Of a stretch of DNA of 64,000 nt, positions 35,811 through 45,949 are shown piece after piece (the stretch's first letter is position 1; each line of letters starts with the position of its first letter). The stretch is from Terriglobia bacterium (GTDB lineage Bacteria > Acidobacteriota > Terriglobia > Acidiferrales > UBA7541): contig JAIQGG010000001.1 of assembly GCA_020072785.1 (NCBI GenBank), forward strand, positions 702,581 through 766,580, written 5' to 3'. A model generated the notes under the pieces. The model searched no databases, was not told the DNA's origin, and saw only the letters and a list, made by a program, of their open reading frames with translations. The position numbers and the translations under genes are program-made.

Positions 35811-37313
35811 ATGATGATAAATCAAAGACAAGAAAATATGGTTACGCGGGTGTATGGGCGAATCAAGCAGTCCGCGTCTTCTGTTTTTCAGGGGGAAAAT
35901 CTCAAAGCCAAGGTTTTTCGCGGCGGAGCATGGCTGGGGGGCGCAAGCTTCGCGGAGCAGATGGCCCGGTTTGCAAGGAACATGATCCTGACTCGGGTGC
36001 TGGCTCCCGAGGCCTTTGGAATGATGGCAATTGTTATGTCCGCAGGCTCCCTGATTGACACATTCACAGACATAGGAATCAAGGACGCGATCATCCAAAA
36101 CCCCCGCGGAGGAGAAGACAGATATCTGAACGCGGGCTGGTGGATGGTCGTGGCACGCGGGATTGTTATTTATTCTCTGATTTTTTCGCTCGCGCCCTGG
36201 CTCGCGCGGTTCTATGGAAATCCAGAACTGGCTCCCCTGATCCGGGTCGCGCTGCTCAGCGTTCTGTTCTATAGCTTTATGAGCGCCGGGGCGTACCTCG
36301 GGCTCAAACAGATGAAGTTTGGGAAGTGGGCGACGCTTTATCACGGCGGCGGGATTTTCGGCGTCGTGACTACCGTCATTTTGAGCTTTTATATCCCGAA
36401 TGTCTGGGCGCTGGTGATTGGGTACTGTGCGGAAGCCGCTGGCCGCTGCCTCCTGTCCTATTTACTCTGTCCGTACCTTCCGCGATTCAGGTGGAACAAC
36501 GATGCTGGCCGGGACCTGTTTAAGTTTTCAAGGGGCCTGTTCGGCCTGTCCCTCTTGAATCTCATCTTTGCCCGCGCCGACATTTTCGTGCTGGCAAAAT
36601 TGTACTCCGCTGCGGAGCTTGGGCTGTACTCGATGGCCGTCTACTTGATTCAGACTCCCATAGGTTTCCTCATGGGTTTACTCGGACAAACTCTCCTGCC
36701 AACGCTCTCCCAAATACAGGGAGACGAAGGCCGTGTAAATCGGATATTTCTTCAAGTAACGTCGCTCCTCGTGATGCTCGGGATGCCTGCCTTCGTTTTT
36801 GTGTTCTTTTGTGGGCGTTCCGTCCTCACCCTCATGTACGGACACCCCTATAGTGCGGCTGCGGCGCCATTGATCGCTGCTTCGGCGGTTGCTCTCTTCA
36901 ATACATTAAATGGACAGATAACCAGCGTCTTCTATGCACGGGGACTTCCGCAGCTCCATCGGACCTGTGTCCTGATTATGGCGATCGCGATGATTGCGTT
37001 GATCTATCCATTCGCGAAATGGTTCGGGTTTGTAGGCGCCCAACTGGCATGTCTCGTATCAGTTCTTCTTGGCTTTCTATTTCAAATGGCTCGCTTGCGT
37101 GCGCTCACTCGATTTGACCTATCACAATTTGGGAAACCCCTTCTTCTTTCCGGTGTCATATCCGTCAGTGCAGTCGCAGTCTGTCTTTGTGCCCGGCCCT
37201 TCTCCATATTTGCCAGCCCCGTTCCAAACATTCTGATCGGGACCTTGGGTTGCCTTGTCGCCTATGGGCTCGGCGGTGCGCTCTTCTTTCGGAGTGAAAA
37301 GGGAACCGCGTAG
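35811..37313 (+). CDS. wzx: Lipid-linked oligosaccharide flippase (Wzx/WzxC-like)
   Basis: 500 aa MATE-like/MOP-superfamily transporter with about 12-14 membrane segments. It moves undecaprenyl-diphosphate-linked repeat units across the inner membrane. The N-terminus GGAWLGGASFAEQMARFARNMILTRVLAPEAFGMMAI is characteristic of the polysaccharide synthesis branch. VGYDNADIFVLAK-like pairing is here FARADIFVLAKLYSAAELGLY. The following gene encodes the probable polymerase, giving a Wzx/Wzy pair. Confidence 0.92.
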   Translation: MMINQRQENMVTRVYGRIKQSASSVFQGENLKAKVFRGGAWLGGASFAEQMARFARNMILTRVLAPEAFGMMAIVMSAGSLIDTFTDIGIKDAIIQNPRGGEDRYLNAGWWMVVARGIVIYSLIFSLAPWLARFYGNPELAPLIRVALLSVLFYSFMSAGAYLGLKQMKFGKWATLYHGGGIFGVVTTVILSFYIPNVWALVIGYCAEAAGRCLLSYLLCPYLPRFRWNNDAGRDLFKFSRGLFGLSLLNLIFARADIFVLAKLYSAAELGLYSMAVYLIQTPIGFLMGLLGQTLLPTLSQIQGDEGRVNRIFLQVTSLLVMLGMPAFVFVFFCGRSVLTLMYGHPYSAAAAPLIAASAVALFNTLNGQITSVFYARGLPQLHRTCVLIMAIAMIALIYPFAKWFGFVGAQLACLVSVLLGFLFQMARLRALTRFDLSQFGKPLLLSGVISVSAVAVCLCARPFSIFASPVPNILIGTLGCLVAYGLGGALFFRSEKGTA

Positions 37314-37395
37314 GTTACTTCGTCGTCAATGCAAGAGAATTGCAAAGGCCGATTGGGAGGCCACTAGGCCTTGAAACTTCTTCGAGAGGGATTCA

Positions 37396-38865
37396 GTGCA
37401 AGCTGACAATTTGAAATTCGGTGGTGGCGCCAGCGAAACGGCGCTCAACCCCCTCGTGGCGGTCGCAATGGTCATCACGATCGCACTGATCTGCGTCCTG
37501 CGGCGGAAATACGTGATCGCACCGTTACTTGCAGCGGCCTTTCTGATCCCCATGGACCAGGTGATTGTGGTCGGTCCCTTCCATTTCATGATGCTCCGCG
37601 TGTTGATCCTGGCCGGTTGGATCCGTCTCATCTGGACAAAGCTCTCCTCAAAGACGGAGATCTTCAGCGGGGGCATGAATGGGATTGACAAGGCCATGAT
37701 TCTCTCCACTCTCATCGGCGGCGCGGATATCGTTCTGCTGTGGGGGAGTTCAGGAGCCTTAATCAATCAATTGGGGAATCTTTACACGGTCTTCGGCATG
37801 TACTTCCTGTTGCGCTTTCTGATCCGGGACGAGGAAGACATCGAGCGTGCCATACGAGTGTTTGCCTACGTAGCAGCCGTGATTGCCGTCGTGATGATGA
37901 CTGAACAAGCGACTGGCAGAAATCCGTATAGCTTCCTCGGCGGACCACGTGAAGCGGTGCGCCAGCAGTTGATGGAACGAGATGACCGCTTTCGCGCGAT
38001 GGCCGCCTTCGCACACCCGATTCTGGCAGGGGCATTTGGAGCAATTCTATTGCCGATTTTCATCGGCTTGTGGTCCCGAGGCAGGAAATTTCGAATCAGT
38101 GCGTTGGTGGGAATTTTTGCCGCCACGATCATTACCATCGCCTCCGTTTCCAGCACCCCTGCGTTGACTTATCTGGCGGGCATCGGCGCTCTCTGTCTGT
38201 GGCCCTTGCGCAAGCGGATGCGCCTCCTGCGGTGGGGCATGGTTACAACGTTGGTGTCGCTTCACTTGGTGATGAAAGCCCCGGTTTGGGCCCTGATCGC
38301 CCGAGTGGATGTGATCGGAGGGTCTTCCGGATATCATCGGTATTTCCTTGTGGACCAGTTCATCCGGCACTTTTGGGACTGGTGGCTTCTGGGCGTGAAG
38401 AGCTACGCGGAGTGGGGCTGGGACTCGTGGGATCTTGCCAACCAATACGTGGCCGTCGGTGAAGGTTCGGGTCTCATACCGTTCATCTTTTTTCTTGCCG
38501 TCATCGTGTACGGTTTCAAGTATGTGGGCTTGGCAAGAAAGGCAGTGGAGGGAGACAAAAGGAAGGAATTTTTCTTTTGGGCGTTGGGTGCGGCTCTTTT
38601 TTCCAATGTGATCGCCTTCTTTGGAATCTCTTACTTCGACCAAACAGTGGTCGCCTGGTACGCTTTCTTGGCCATGATCTCCACGGCAACCGCTCCCTTT
38701 CTTGTGTCGTTTGCCCGACCCAAGGATGATGCTGCCATCCAATCTTCACCTGCCGGTTTATTTCACACCTTTCCTTCGATGTCGCGTTCTAGGGAGAGGG
38801 GATCACCTTACGGAGGCGAGAGGCGACTGAAGGCAATCGATACCGCTAAGGAGCGAATTGGATGA
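37396..38865 (+). CDS. O-antigen polymerase/ligase-like membrane protein (Wzy)
   Basis: 489 aa with about ten to twelve hydrophobic segments and a large periplasmic loop near residues 330-370 (GYHRYFLVDQFIRHFWDWWLLG). It resembles the Wzy_C/O-antigen ligase family, and in exosortase loci the O-glycosylation-ligase-like group (TIGR03097). Polymerisation of flipped repeat units is the expected role; ligation to protein is possible. GTG start at 37396 with AGAGGG upstream. Its TGA overlaps the ATG of the following glycosyltransferase. Confidence 0.82.
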   Translation: MQADNLKFGGGASETALNPLVAVAMVITIALICVLRRKYVIAPLLAAAFLIPMDQVIVVGPFHFMMLRVLILAGWIRLIWTKLSSKTEIFSGGMNGIDKAMILSTLIGGADIVLLWGSSGALINQLGNLYTVFGMYFLLRFLIRDEEDIERAIRVFAYVAAVIAVVMMTEQATGRNPYSFLGGPREAVRQQLMERDDRFRAMAAFAHPILAGAFGAILLPIFIGLWSRGRKFRISALVGIFAATIITIASVSSTPALTYLAGIGALCLWPLRKRMRLLRWGMVTTLVSLHLVMKAPVWALIARVDVIGGSSGYHRYFLVDQFIRHFWDWWLLGVKSYAEWGWDSWDLANQYVAVGEGSGLIPFIFFLAVIVYGFKYVGLARKAVEGDKRKEFFFWALGAALFSNVIAFFGISYFDQTVVAWYAFLAMISTATAPFLVSFARPKDDAAIQSSPAGLFHTFPSMSRSRERGSPYGGERRLKAIDTAKERIG

Positions 38866-40055
38866 AGATCATGCTCATCTGCAACGAGTACCCCCCGCGG
38901 CCCCATGGCGGCATCGGCACTTTCGTTCAAACTCTCGCGAGGGGCTTACATCGGAGGGGACACGAAGTGACCGTGGTCGGTATGGGCCTCGAAAGCGAGG
39001 AGAGCACAGACGAAGGGATCCCGGTAATTATTCTCCGCAAATGCAAAATACGATATGTAGGGAATCTTATATCCCGTCTCCGCATGCGCAGGTGGATATT
39101 CTCGCGTGTGAAGGCTGGCCAGGTTGATGTAATCGAATCGCCCGACTACTCAGGAATGTTGCCTTTCGGAGTCAACGGATGTCCAGTTGTAGTACGCTTG
39201 CATCAAACGGGAACCGCCCTCCGCTTAGATCGAGGGCAGAAGAAAGCCCGCGGTATCGCCTTCTATGAACGACGAGCACTTATGGCAAATCCCAACTGGA
39301 TTGGTGTGTCTCACTACATAGTGGACTTGACCCAGCGGGTTTTCGGCGTTTTTCCCGGACGATCCACAGTAATTTACAATCCAGTTTCCATGCCACCCTC
39401 CGATCTCCCCGAGGTGGCTGGGTTGCCTGCCAACTACGTGCTCTACGCCGCTCAGGTTTCGCGGAGAAAAGGGGCGCTAATGCTAGCGGAAGCCGCTCGC
39501 GAGTTTCTGAGTCGCCACCCAGGCTTGCATTTGGTGTACGCCGGAGGCGAAATTTCCGAAGGAAGAAACCGCCCCATTTCAGAGGACATCCGGGAAATCG
39601 TGGGGCCCGATCTGTCTAAGCGTATCCACTTTCTCGGTCATGTGGATCGCGGAGTCGTTCTGGCTTGCATGAAGCGGGCCAGAGTTTTTGCGTTTCCCAG
39701 CCGGCTTGAGGCTTTTGGGCTCGTAGTCTTGGAGGCGATGAGCTGTGGTCTCCCCGTTGTGTTTTCAAAGAACCCGCCTGGTCCTGAAGTCATCGAGGAT
39801 GGCATAACCGGGCTGCTTGCCGATCCAAATTCTCCGAAGGACTTCAGCGAAAAAATCAGCCGGATACTCGACGACCCTGAGCTTGCGCGCCGCCTCGTCG
39901 AAAACGCCCGCAGGTCGCTTGCAGAACGTTTTTCCGTGGGAAAGTGCATTGAGGAAACAGAGCGGTTTTACGGGGAGTGTCTGGACGCGGTGAAAAGCCC
40001 CGCACAAACATCGGCACCGGAGCTGCAGTCCGCGAGGACAAGAATCCGTAACTGA
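38862..40055 (+). CDS. GT4 family glycosyltransferase
   Basis: 397 aa GT-B retaining glycosyltransferase. N-terminal CNEYPPRPHGGIGTFVQTLARGL is the classic acceptor-domain start, and the nucleotide-sugar region ends in FPSRLEAFGLVVLEAMSCGLPVVF (E-x7-E motif). Cytoplasmic, membrane-associated. Overlaps the polymerase gene by four bases, so translation is coupled. Sugar specificity not predictable. Confidence 0.93.
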   Translation: MKIMLICNEYPPRPHGGIGTFVQTLARGLHRRGHEVTVVGMGLESEESTDEGIPVIILRKCKIRYVGNLISRLRMRRWIFSRVKAGQVDVIESPDYSGMLPFGVNGCPVVVRLHQTGTALRLDRGQKKARGIAFYERRALMANPNWIGVSHYIVDLTQRVFGVFPGRSTVIYNPVSMPPSDLPEVAGLPANYVLYAAQVSRRKGALMLAEAAREFLSRHPGLHLVYAGGEISEGRNRPISEDIREIVGPDLSKRIHFLGHVDRGVVLACMKRARVFAFPSRLEAFGLVVLEAMSCGLPVVFSKNPPGPEVIEDGITGLLADPNSPKDFSEKISRILDDPELARRLVENARRSLAERFSVGKCIEETERFYGECLDAVKSPAQTSAPELQSARTRIRN

Positions 40056-40244
40056 GAGGCAGGCTAGAGCGAAAAGAGATGCGGGCCGCTCGCGAAAACA
40101 GCTCTATCCTAGGCAAGCGGAGCGCAATGACTGTAATGGATCCCTGAAGGCTATAGCTCCGAAGACGGACACGGGGGTCTCGATGAGAGGTACCGAACAC
40201 CGAGAGCAACCGGATTGAAGATTTTTCAGAAGTCCAATTATCCC

Positions 40245-41111
40245 ATGGACATAAAATACGTAGTCATCACACCGGTGCGGGATGAAGAAGCTCATCTGAG
40301 ATACACGATGGAGAGTATGGTTGCGCAAACCGTCCGTCCTCGAGAATGGGTGCTCGTGAATGACGGTTCGCGGGACCAGACAGGGAATATCATTGATGAA
40401 TATGCGCGGCGCTATCCGTGGATTCGCGCTGTACACCGAGGGAACCGCGGTCATCGAAAGGCGGGCGGCGGGGTGGTCGAGGCATTCAACGACGGATACC
40501 ACAGTTTAACTTACCCAGATTGGGAATTCATCGTCAAGTTAGATGGGGATTTGTCCTTCGAGTCCGGTTATTTCGAAAAATGTATCGACTATTTTCAGCG
40601 GGAACCCCGGCTGGGCGTGGGGGGAGGGGCCATTTATCACATTTTTAACGGAAAACAAGTGCTGGAAGAGTGCCCCGCATTTCACGTTCGGGGTGCTACA
40701 AAAATCTACCGGAGGACCTGTTGGGAAGCCATTGGTGGGTATTGGCCAGCACCGGGATGGGACACGATCGATGAGATAAAGGCCAACATGCTTGGCTGGA
40801 CTACAAGGAGCTTCCCGGATCTGCATCTTATTCATCATCGATACACTGGGTCGGCTGACGGCCGGTGGGGTGGAATGGTTAAGAATGGGAGATCGGACTA
40901 CGTTTGTGGATACCATCCGCTGTATATGCTACTAAAATGCATTTATCGCCTTACTCGCAGGCCTTACGTCATCGGCTCCATTGCGTTGCTGTATGGGTTC
41001 GTTACGGGTTACCTGAAACGGATTCCACGGGTAAATGACGCGGAACTAATCAAATATCTTCGGCGTCAACAACTCGGTCGGCTTACCGGAAGAGAGACTA
41101 TTTGGAGATGA
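40245..41111 (+). CDS. GT2 family glycosyltransferase
   Basis: 288 aa GT-A inverting glycosyltransferase. VITPVRDEEAHLRYTMESMVAQT begins the nucleotide-binding domain, VLVNDGSRDQTG and FIVKLDGDLSF (DxD) supply the sugar-nucleotide and metal sites. A C-terminal segment with hydrophobic stretches could associate with the membrane. Start at ATG 40245; a TTG at 40215 is the alternative. Confidence 0.9.
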   Translation: MDIKYVVITPVRDEEAHLRYTMESMVAQTVRPREWVLVNDGSRDQTGNIIDEYARRYPWIRAVHRGNRGHRKAGGGVVEAFNDGYHSLTYPDWEFIVKLDGDLSFESGYFEKCIDYFQREPRLGVGGGAIYHIFNGKQVLEECPAFHVRGATKIYRRTCWEAIGGYWPAPGWDTIDEIKANMLGWTTRSFPDLHLIHHRYTGSADGRWGGMVKNGRSDYVCGYHPLYMLLKCIYRLTRRPYVIGSIALLYGFVTGYLKRIPRVNDAELIKYLRRQQLGRLTGRETIWR

Positions 41112-41420
41112 CGAGAGGCCTCTCCAAGCATCCCATGACCGGGTAAGTTTCTTGGAAAGAGTCATGGTCCGTATGTTCTCGCAGCCGCTCCTTTTCGGAG
41201 CTATCGCAAGGACAATTGACCATGCCGATTTGCATCCGATGATGTTCGGTGATTTGCCGCGCACGTGGAGAGGCTGGCCGGCTCGGGATTTATAAGACTG
41301 GGATTAGTGGTTTTGAGCTCCCCCTGCGATGCGGACTTATTCGGGACGGGGCTTGGAGAGATCACCAAGGCTGTAGCACCCACTGAATCAGGGACGCAGA
41401 GCAGGCCATTCAAACCTCAC
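41112..41420. other. Intergenic region between two GT2 genes
   Basis: 309 bases without a credible gene. A perfect 12-base palindrome GAGAGGCCTCTC lies at 41113-41124 straight after the stop codon; with no U-run it is not a clear terminator. The frame of the next gene is open from 41265 but the GT2 core starts at 41421. Confidence 0.45.
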
Positions 41421-42365
41421 ATGGACCTTTCAATCATTTGCGTGAACTGGAACTCATTGGGCTACCTCCGAGAATGCATCGTCAGTATCTACGAATACAC
41501 GCACGGGATCTCGTTTGAAGTCATCGTTGTCGATAATGCGTCATCAGAGGTGGGGGTGGAAACGCTCAAGGATTTCTTCCCGAATATCTCCATCGTACAG
41601 AGCAGCGAAAATCTTGGATTTTCACGCGCCAATAATCTTGGATTCGCTCATTCTTCCGGCCGATACGTGCTTTTTCTCAATCCCGACACGCAGCTAATCA
41701 GTCCGGCGATCAATATCCTGCTGGGATCTCTCCAATCGTTACCGGATGCGGGCGTCCTAGGAGCCAAGCTATTAAATAGCGATCTCACCATCCAGACGAG
41801 TTGCATCCAGAAATTTCCCGGGATTCTGAATCAGATCCTGGAGATCGAGTATCTGCGGCTGCGCTGGCCAGAATGTCCCTTGTGGGGAATTGCTCCGCTC
41901 TTCTCCAACGATGAGAAACCAATTCGTGTGGAAGTGATTTCTGGTGCGTGCATGATGTTGAAACGCGAAGTATTCGAGCAAGTGGGGATGTTTAGCGATG
42001 AATATTTCATGTACGCTGATGATTTGGATCTTTGCTACAAGGTCGAACGGGCCGGATGGACGAATTACTATGTGGGTGGGGCAGTGGTGATCCACCATGG
42101 AGGAAAGAGCACGAGTCAGCGCACGGCCAACCAGTGGGCGACAATCATGAAGTTCAAATCAATTATACAATTCTGTACAAAGACCCGGGGACGAGCGTAC
42201 GGATTGCTCTATCGTGCCGCGATGGGTTGCGCTGCCTTAGGGCGCCTGACGATTCTCGGACTCATGTACCCTCTTGGCAGCATTGTGTGGAATAAGGAAA
42301 CCCTCCAAGCGGCCTCGTCGAAGTGGAGTGCTGTACTGAAATGCGCCGTCGGATTGCAGGGTTGA
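41421..42365 (+). CDS. GT2 family glycosyltransferase (rhamnosyltransferase-like)
   Basis: 314 aa. Motifs typical of WbbL/RfbF-type rhamnosyl- and galactosyltransferases: IICVNWNSLGYLRECIVSI, VVDNASSEVG, NLGFSRANNLGF, LFLNPDTQL (metal site) and GACMMLKREVFEQVGMFSDEYFMYADDLDLCYKVERAGW. Given the dTDP-rhamnose genes in the window, rhamnosyl transfer is plausible but not proven. Confidence 0.9.
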   Translation: MDLSIICVNWNSLGYLRECIVSIYEYTHGISFEVIVVDNASSEVGVETLKDFFPNISIVQSSENLGFSRANNLGFAHSSGRYVLFLNPDTQLISPAINILLGSLQSLPDAGVLGAKLLNSDLTIQTSCIQKFPGILNQILEIEYLRLRWPECPLWGIAPLFSNDEKPIRVEVISGACMMLKREVFEQVGMFSDEYFMYADDLDLCYKVERAGWTNYYVGGAVVIHHGGKSTSQRTANQWATIMKFKSIIQFCTKTRGRAYGLLYRAAMGCAALGRLTILGLMYPLGSIVWNKETLQAASSKWSAVLKCAVGLQG

Positions 42366-42410
42366 GAGCCGGAGGACCGATCAAGATCTCTCGGCGCATG
42401 TGAGGTGTTT

Positions 42411-44372
42411 GTGTGCGGCTTCTGCGGAAAATTGATGTTTGATCGTGGAGCGACTGTATCGCCGATTTTGCTGAAGACGATGGCGGATACTATTCGTCAT
42501 CGAGGACCGGATGACGAAGGATTCTATTCCTCCGGGCCGATTGGTTTGGGCTTTCGTCGGCTTTCCATTATTGACTTGCAGACGGGTCACCAGCCGATTC
42601 CGAATGAAGATGGCAGTGTGTGGATAGTCTTTAACGGCGAAATCTACAATTATCAGGAACTCAGAAATGACTTGTTGTCGAAGGGTCATGTTTTCAAGAC
42701 GCGGACAGATACTGAGGTAATCGTCCACCTCTACGAGGAGCTGGGTGAAGACTGCGTAAAGAAACTCCGAGGCATGTTTGCGATCGCGATCTGGGACGAC
42801 CGCCAGAAGACCCTCTTTCTCGCAAGAGACCGTGTCGGAATTAAACCTCTTTATTACTGGCTGGGAAAAGACTCTCTGGTCTTTGCTTCGGAGATCAAGG
42901 CCATCTTGGCCGATCCAGAAGTAAAAGCGGAAGTCCAGCCCGCTTTGATCGACAGATTTTTGACTTTCTATTATGTTCCCGGCGAAGAAACATTGTTTCG
43001 AAATGTTTACAAACTGGCGCCGGGATCCAGCATGGTGGTCCGAAAAGGCGAACCACGCGTCCGGCAGTATTGGGATCTGGACTTTCAGCCGGCCGCTCAG
43101 GCCCGCGACCTGCGCCAAGCGCAGAAGCAATTGCTGGATCTGCTTGATGAAACCGTGCAATTGCACATGATCAGCGATGTGCCCGTAGGATTTCTCTTGA
43201 GCGGTGGCGTGGACTCTACTGCGATGCTCAGTTTCGCCACTGGAAAGACGAACCGCCCGATCAGTTCTTACACCGTCGGTTTTGCGGATCCGGGAATCAT
43301 CGATGAACGCCCTTATGCCCGGCTGGCCGCCAAGAAGTTCGGCACGAGACATCATGAGATTTCGATATCAAGTAAGGAATTTACGGAGTTTTTGCCAAAC
43401 TATATCTGGCACATGGAAGAGCCCGTCTGCGAACCACCCGCCATCGCCCTGTATTATGTTTCTCGACTGGCCCGCAACGACGTCAAAGTGCTGATCTCGG
43501 GGGAGGGCGGCGATGAAGCGTTCGCCGGGTACAGCAATTACCGAAACCTCGTCTGGTTGGAGCGAATCAAGCGCGCGTTCGGTCCGTTGCGGGAGCCTGC
43601 AGGCAAATGTCTGTTGGCGGTAAATCATTTGGTCCAGTCCAAGACGGTCGCAAAATTTGCGCCCTTAATGTGCATTCCCCTGGACAGTTATTACTACAGC
43701 CGTACATCTTCGCCGTTCAATTTTTTCAATCGCCGTACCCGAGATCTTTATTCAGCAGAGTTTGCCCATCAAGTGACAAAGGAGTGGTCTGTGGGTGCCG
43801 TTCGGAAGTATCTCGGACCCGAGGTGCCCCGAGGGACTTTGGAAAAGATGCTCTATGTGGATACGAAGACTTGGCTACCCGATGACCTGCTGCTGAAAGC
43901 GGACAAGATGACGATGGCCAACTCCGTGGAGCTCCGGGTGCCATTCCTTGATCACAAGGTTCTTGAATTTGCTGCGGCCCTTCCGAGTCGATACAAAATT
44001 CGAGGATGGACCACCAAATACGTGGCGAAGAAAGCTCTGGAGACTCGAGTGCCGAGAGCGATTCTAGAGCGCCGGAAGGCGGGTTTCCCGGTTCCATACG
44101 AATCCTGGCTCAGAACTGACTTGCGGGATTGGTTGCACGGCATCCTGCTTGATCGAGAGACTTTGGCCAGAGGCTATTTCGAGAAGAGGTGCATCGAAGA
44201 TCTTATCTCGATCGATCTCCGCGATGGCGGGTACTCCAAAGAACTTTTCTCTCTTGCGGTGCTGGAGTTATGGCATCGCGTCTTCCTTGAAGGGACTAAA
44301 ACTCACCTGTCCCCATCCGCATCGGCGCCGCCTTATCGTCTTGTGACTCAGAGCCGAAGCGAATCTACGTAA
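42411..44372 (+). CDS. Asparagine synthase-like amidotransferase (exosortase-associated type)
   Basis: 653 aa two-domain enzyme. The start GTG at 42411 is chosen because it places cysteine at position 2 (MCGFCGK), the nucleophile of class II glutamine amidotransferases; a GTG six bases upstream would bury it. The glutaminase domain shows RHRGPDDEGFY and VFNGEIYNYQELR. The synthetase domain has the PPi-loop FLLSGGVDSTAM and GEGGDEAFAGYSNY. In polysaccharide and exosortase loci these enzymes (TIGR03108 type) are thought to amidate a sugar uronic acid, fitting the predicted uronic acid pathway here. A GAGG site lies five bases before the start. Confidence 0.92.
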   Translation: MCGFCGKLMFDRGATVSPILLKTMADTIRHRGPDDEGFYSSGPIGLGFRRLSIIDLQTGHQPIPNEDGSVWIVFNGEIYNYQELRNDLLSKGHVFKTRTDTEVIVHLYEELGEDCVKKLRGMFAIAIWDDRQKTLFLARDRVGIKPLYYWLGKDSLVFASEIKAILADPEVKAEVQPALIDRFLTFYYVPGEETLFRNVYKLAPGSSMVVRKGEPRVRQYWDLDFQPAAQARDLRQAQKQLLDLLDETVQLHMISDVPVGFLLSGGVDSTAMLSFATGKTNRPISSYTVGFADPGIIDERPYARLAAKKFGTRHHEISISSKEFTEFLPNYIWHMEEPVCEPPAIALYYVSRLARNDVKVLISGEGGDEAFAGYSNYRNLVWLERIKRAFGPLREPAGKCLLAVNHLVQSKTVAKFAPLMCIPLDSYYYSRTSSPFNFFNRRTRDLYSAEFAHQVTKEWSVGAVRKYLGPEVPRGTLEKMLYVDTKTWLPDDLLLKADKMTMANSVELRVPFLDHKVLEFAAALPSRYKIRGWTTKYVAKKALETRVPRAILERRKAGFPVPYESWLRTDLRDWLHGILLDRETLARGYFEKRCIEDLISIDLRDGGYSKELFSLAVLELWHRVFLEGTKTHLSPSASAPPYRLVTQSRSEST

Positions 44373-44470
44373 CTTTTTTCGCGGGCCTACGATTGAACTG
44401 GTTTGATGCCCAAAAGCCCGAAACTACTTTCATACGGCTCTTGCCAAGCCGGAGAAAGGAAAGAGAGTAC

Positions 44471-45700
44471 ATGAGCCAAGAAAGCAATCGTGTTCGGGTG
44501 TTGTACAGTTTCCCGCACAAGCTGGGCGCGGACAGGATCTGTTACACAGCCTGGCAACAGGTGAATGGCATCGCTGCGGTCGGCGTGGATGTTCTAGTCT
44601 TTCCTGGCGCTCTCAGCAAACCTGTACCCCCCGGCGTGAGAGTCCGGCCAACGCTCGCCAGAGGAAAGGTGCGCATCCCCTATAAGATCCTTGGCAGCAT
44701 GCGCGCTTTCGCCCTCCACGACTATATTGTGTCTCGTCGAATCGAGAAGCTGGTTGGGAAAATTGATATTGTTCACACGTGGCCGCTAGGGGCACTGCGA
44801 ACGCTTAAGGCCGCCGCAAAGCTGGGGATTCCCAGCGTGCTCGAAAGGCCTAATGCGCATACGCGTTTTGCTTACGAGGTGGTGCAGAAGGAATGCGAGC
44901 GCATCGGAGTTCCTTTGCCGCCCGGCCATGAACACGCCTATAACGAGGAGATCCTGCGCATCGAGGAAGAGGAGTATCAGCTCGCCGATCGCCTTCTTTG
45001 CCCGTCTGATTTTGTCGCAAACATATTCATCGAACAGGGTTTCCCGCCGGAGAAGCTTGCGCGACATCAATACGGATTCGATGAGAAGATTTACCATGCG
45101 AACGGCAGGCCACGGGACCCAAACTGTGGGTTTACGATGTTGTTTGTTGGCGGGGTTGCACCAAGAAAGGGTTTGCACTACGCTCTCGAGGCCTGGCTGA
45201 AATCTCCCGCTCATCGGGAAGGCAGCTTTCTAATTGCGGGGGAGTTCATACCGGGATACGCGGAAAAGCTTTCTACGATGCTTTCTGACCCCAGCATCCA
45301 CGTACTGGGACACCGCAATGATGTGGCCGATCTCATGCGGAAAAGCGATATCCTGATCCTGCCGACGATTGAGGAAGGAAGCGCTCTCGTGACGTCGGAG
45401 GCCCGGGGGAGTGGGTGCGTCCTGCTTGTCTCGCAAGCGGCCGGCGCCATCTGCAAGCATATGGAGAACGCGCTTGTCCATCGCGTCGGCGACGTTGAGG
45501 CGCTCACGCAACATATAACCGCTCTGTACGAGAATCGCGCGCTTTTAGAAAAGTTGCGCGTTGCATCTCTGAGTACCGTACACGAAATCACATGGTCCGC
45601 GGCTGGGATGAAGCTTTTGCAAGTATATCGCGAGGTCATCGCGGCCCACTCCAAACAGGCGCTTCCTGAAGGCCGCCAACTTCAGACACCTGTCTCTTGA
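44471..45700 (+). CDS. GT4-like glycosyltransferase
   Basis: 409 aa GT-B glycosyltransferase. RVRVLYSFPHKLGADRI opens the acceptor domain; FTMLFVGGVAPRKGLHYALEAW and LPTIEEGSALVTSEARGSGCVLL lie in the donor domain (E-x7-E variant with serine/alanine). The acceptor domain includes HAYNEEILRIEEEEYQLADRLLCPSDFV, typical of this branch. ATG chosen at 44471 after a purine-rich GGAAAGAGAG site. Sugar unknown. Confidence 0.9.
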   Translation: MSQESNRVRVLYSFPHKLGADRICYTAWQQVNGIAAVGVDVLVFPGALSKPVPPGVRVRPTLARGKVRIPYKILGSMRAFALHDYIVSRRIEKLVGKIDIVHTWPLGALRTLKAAAKLGIPSVLERPNAHTRFAYEVVQKECERIGVPLPPGHEHAYNEEILRIEEEEYQLADRLLCPSDFVANIFIEQGFPPEKLARHQYGFDEKIYHANGRPRDPNCGFTMLFVGGVAPRKGLHYALEAWLKSPAHREGSFLIAGEFIPGYAEKLSTMLSDPSIHVLGHRNDVADLMRKSDILILPTIEEGSALVTSEARGSGCVLLVSQAAGAICKHMENALVHRVGDVEALTQHITALYENRALLEKLRVASLSTVHEITWSAAGMKLLQVYREVIAAHSKQALPEGRQLQTPVS

Positions 45701-45949
45701 AGAAATGGCGGAGCATCGATGTGTCGAGATTCATCGAGCCCGCACACTATCAGACAATGAGTTTTTTTGAGATGGATGATGCGGTCCCAGATCCTACGCG
45801 GGTGAACGTTATTCCTCAACAATGCGTCGGGTTACGGCGCTAGGCTCTGCACCATGATGTGCACATCTCATGGAGTGTCGTCTGACAAGCTGAAAGCAGT
45901 AGAATCCTGACCTTTGAGTCCCTGGACTGTTGATAATAGCTCCGTGACC

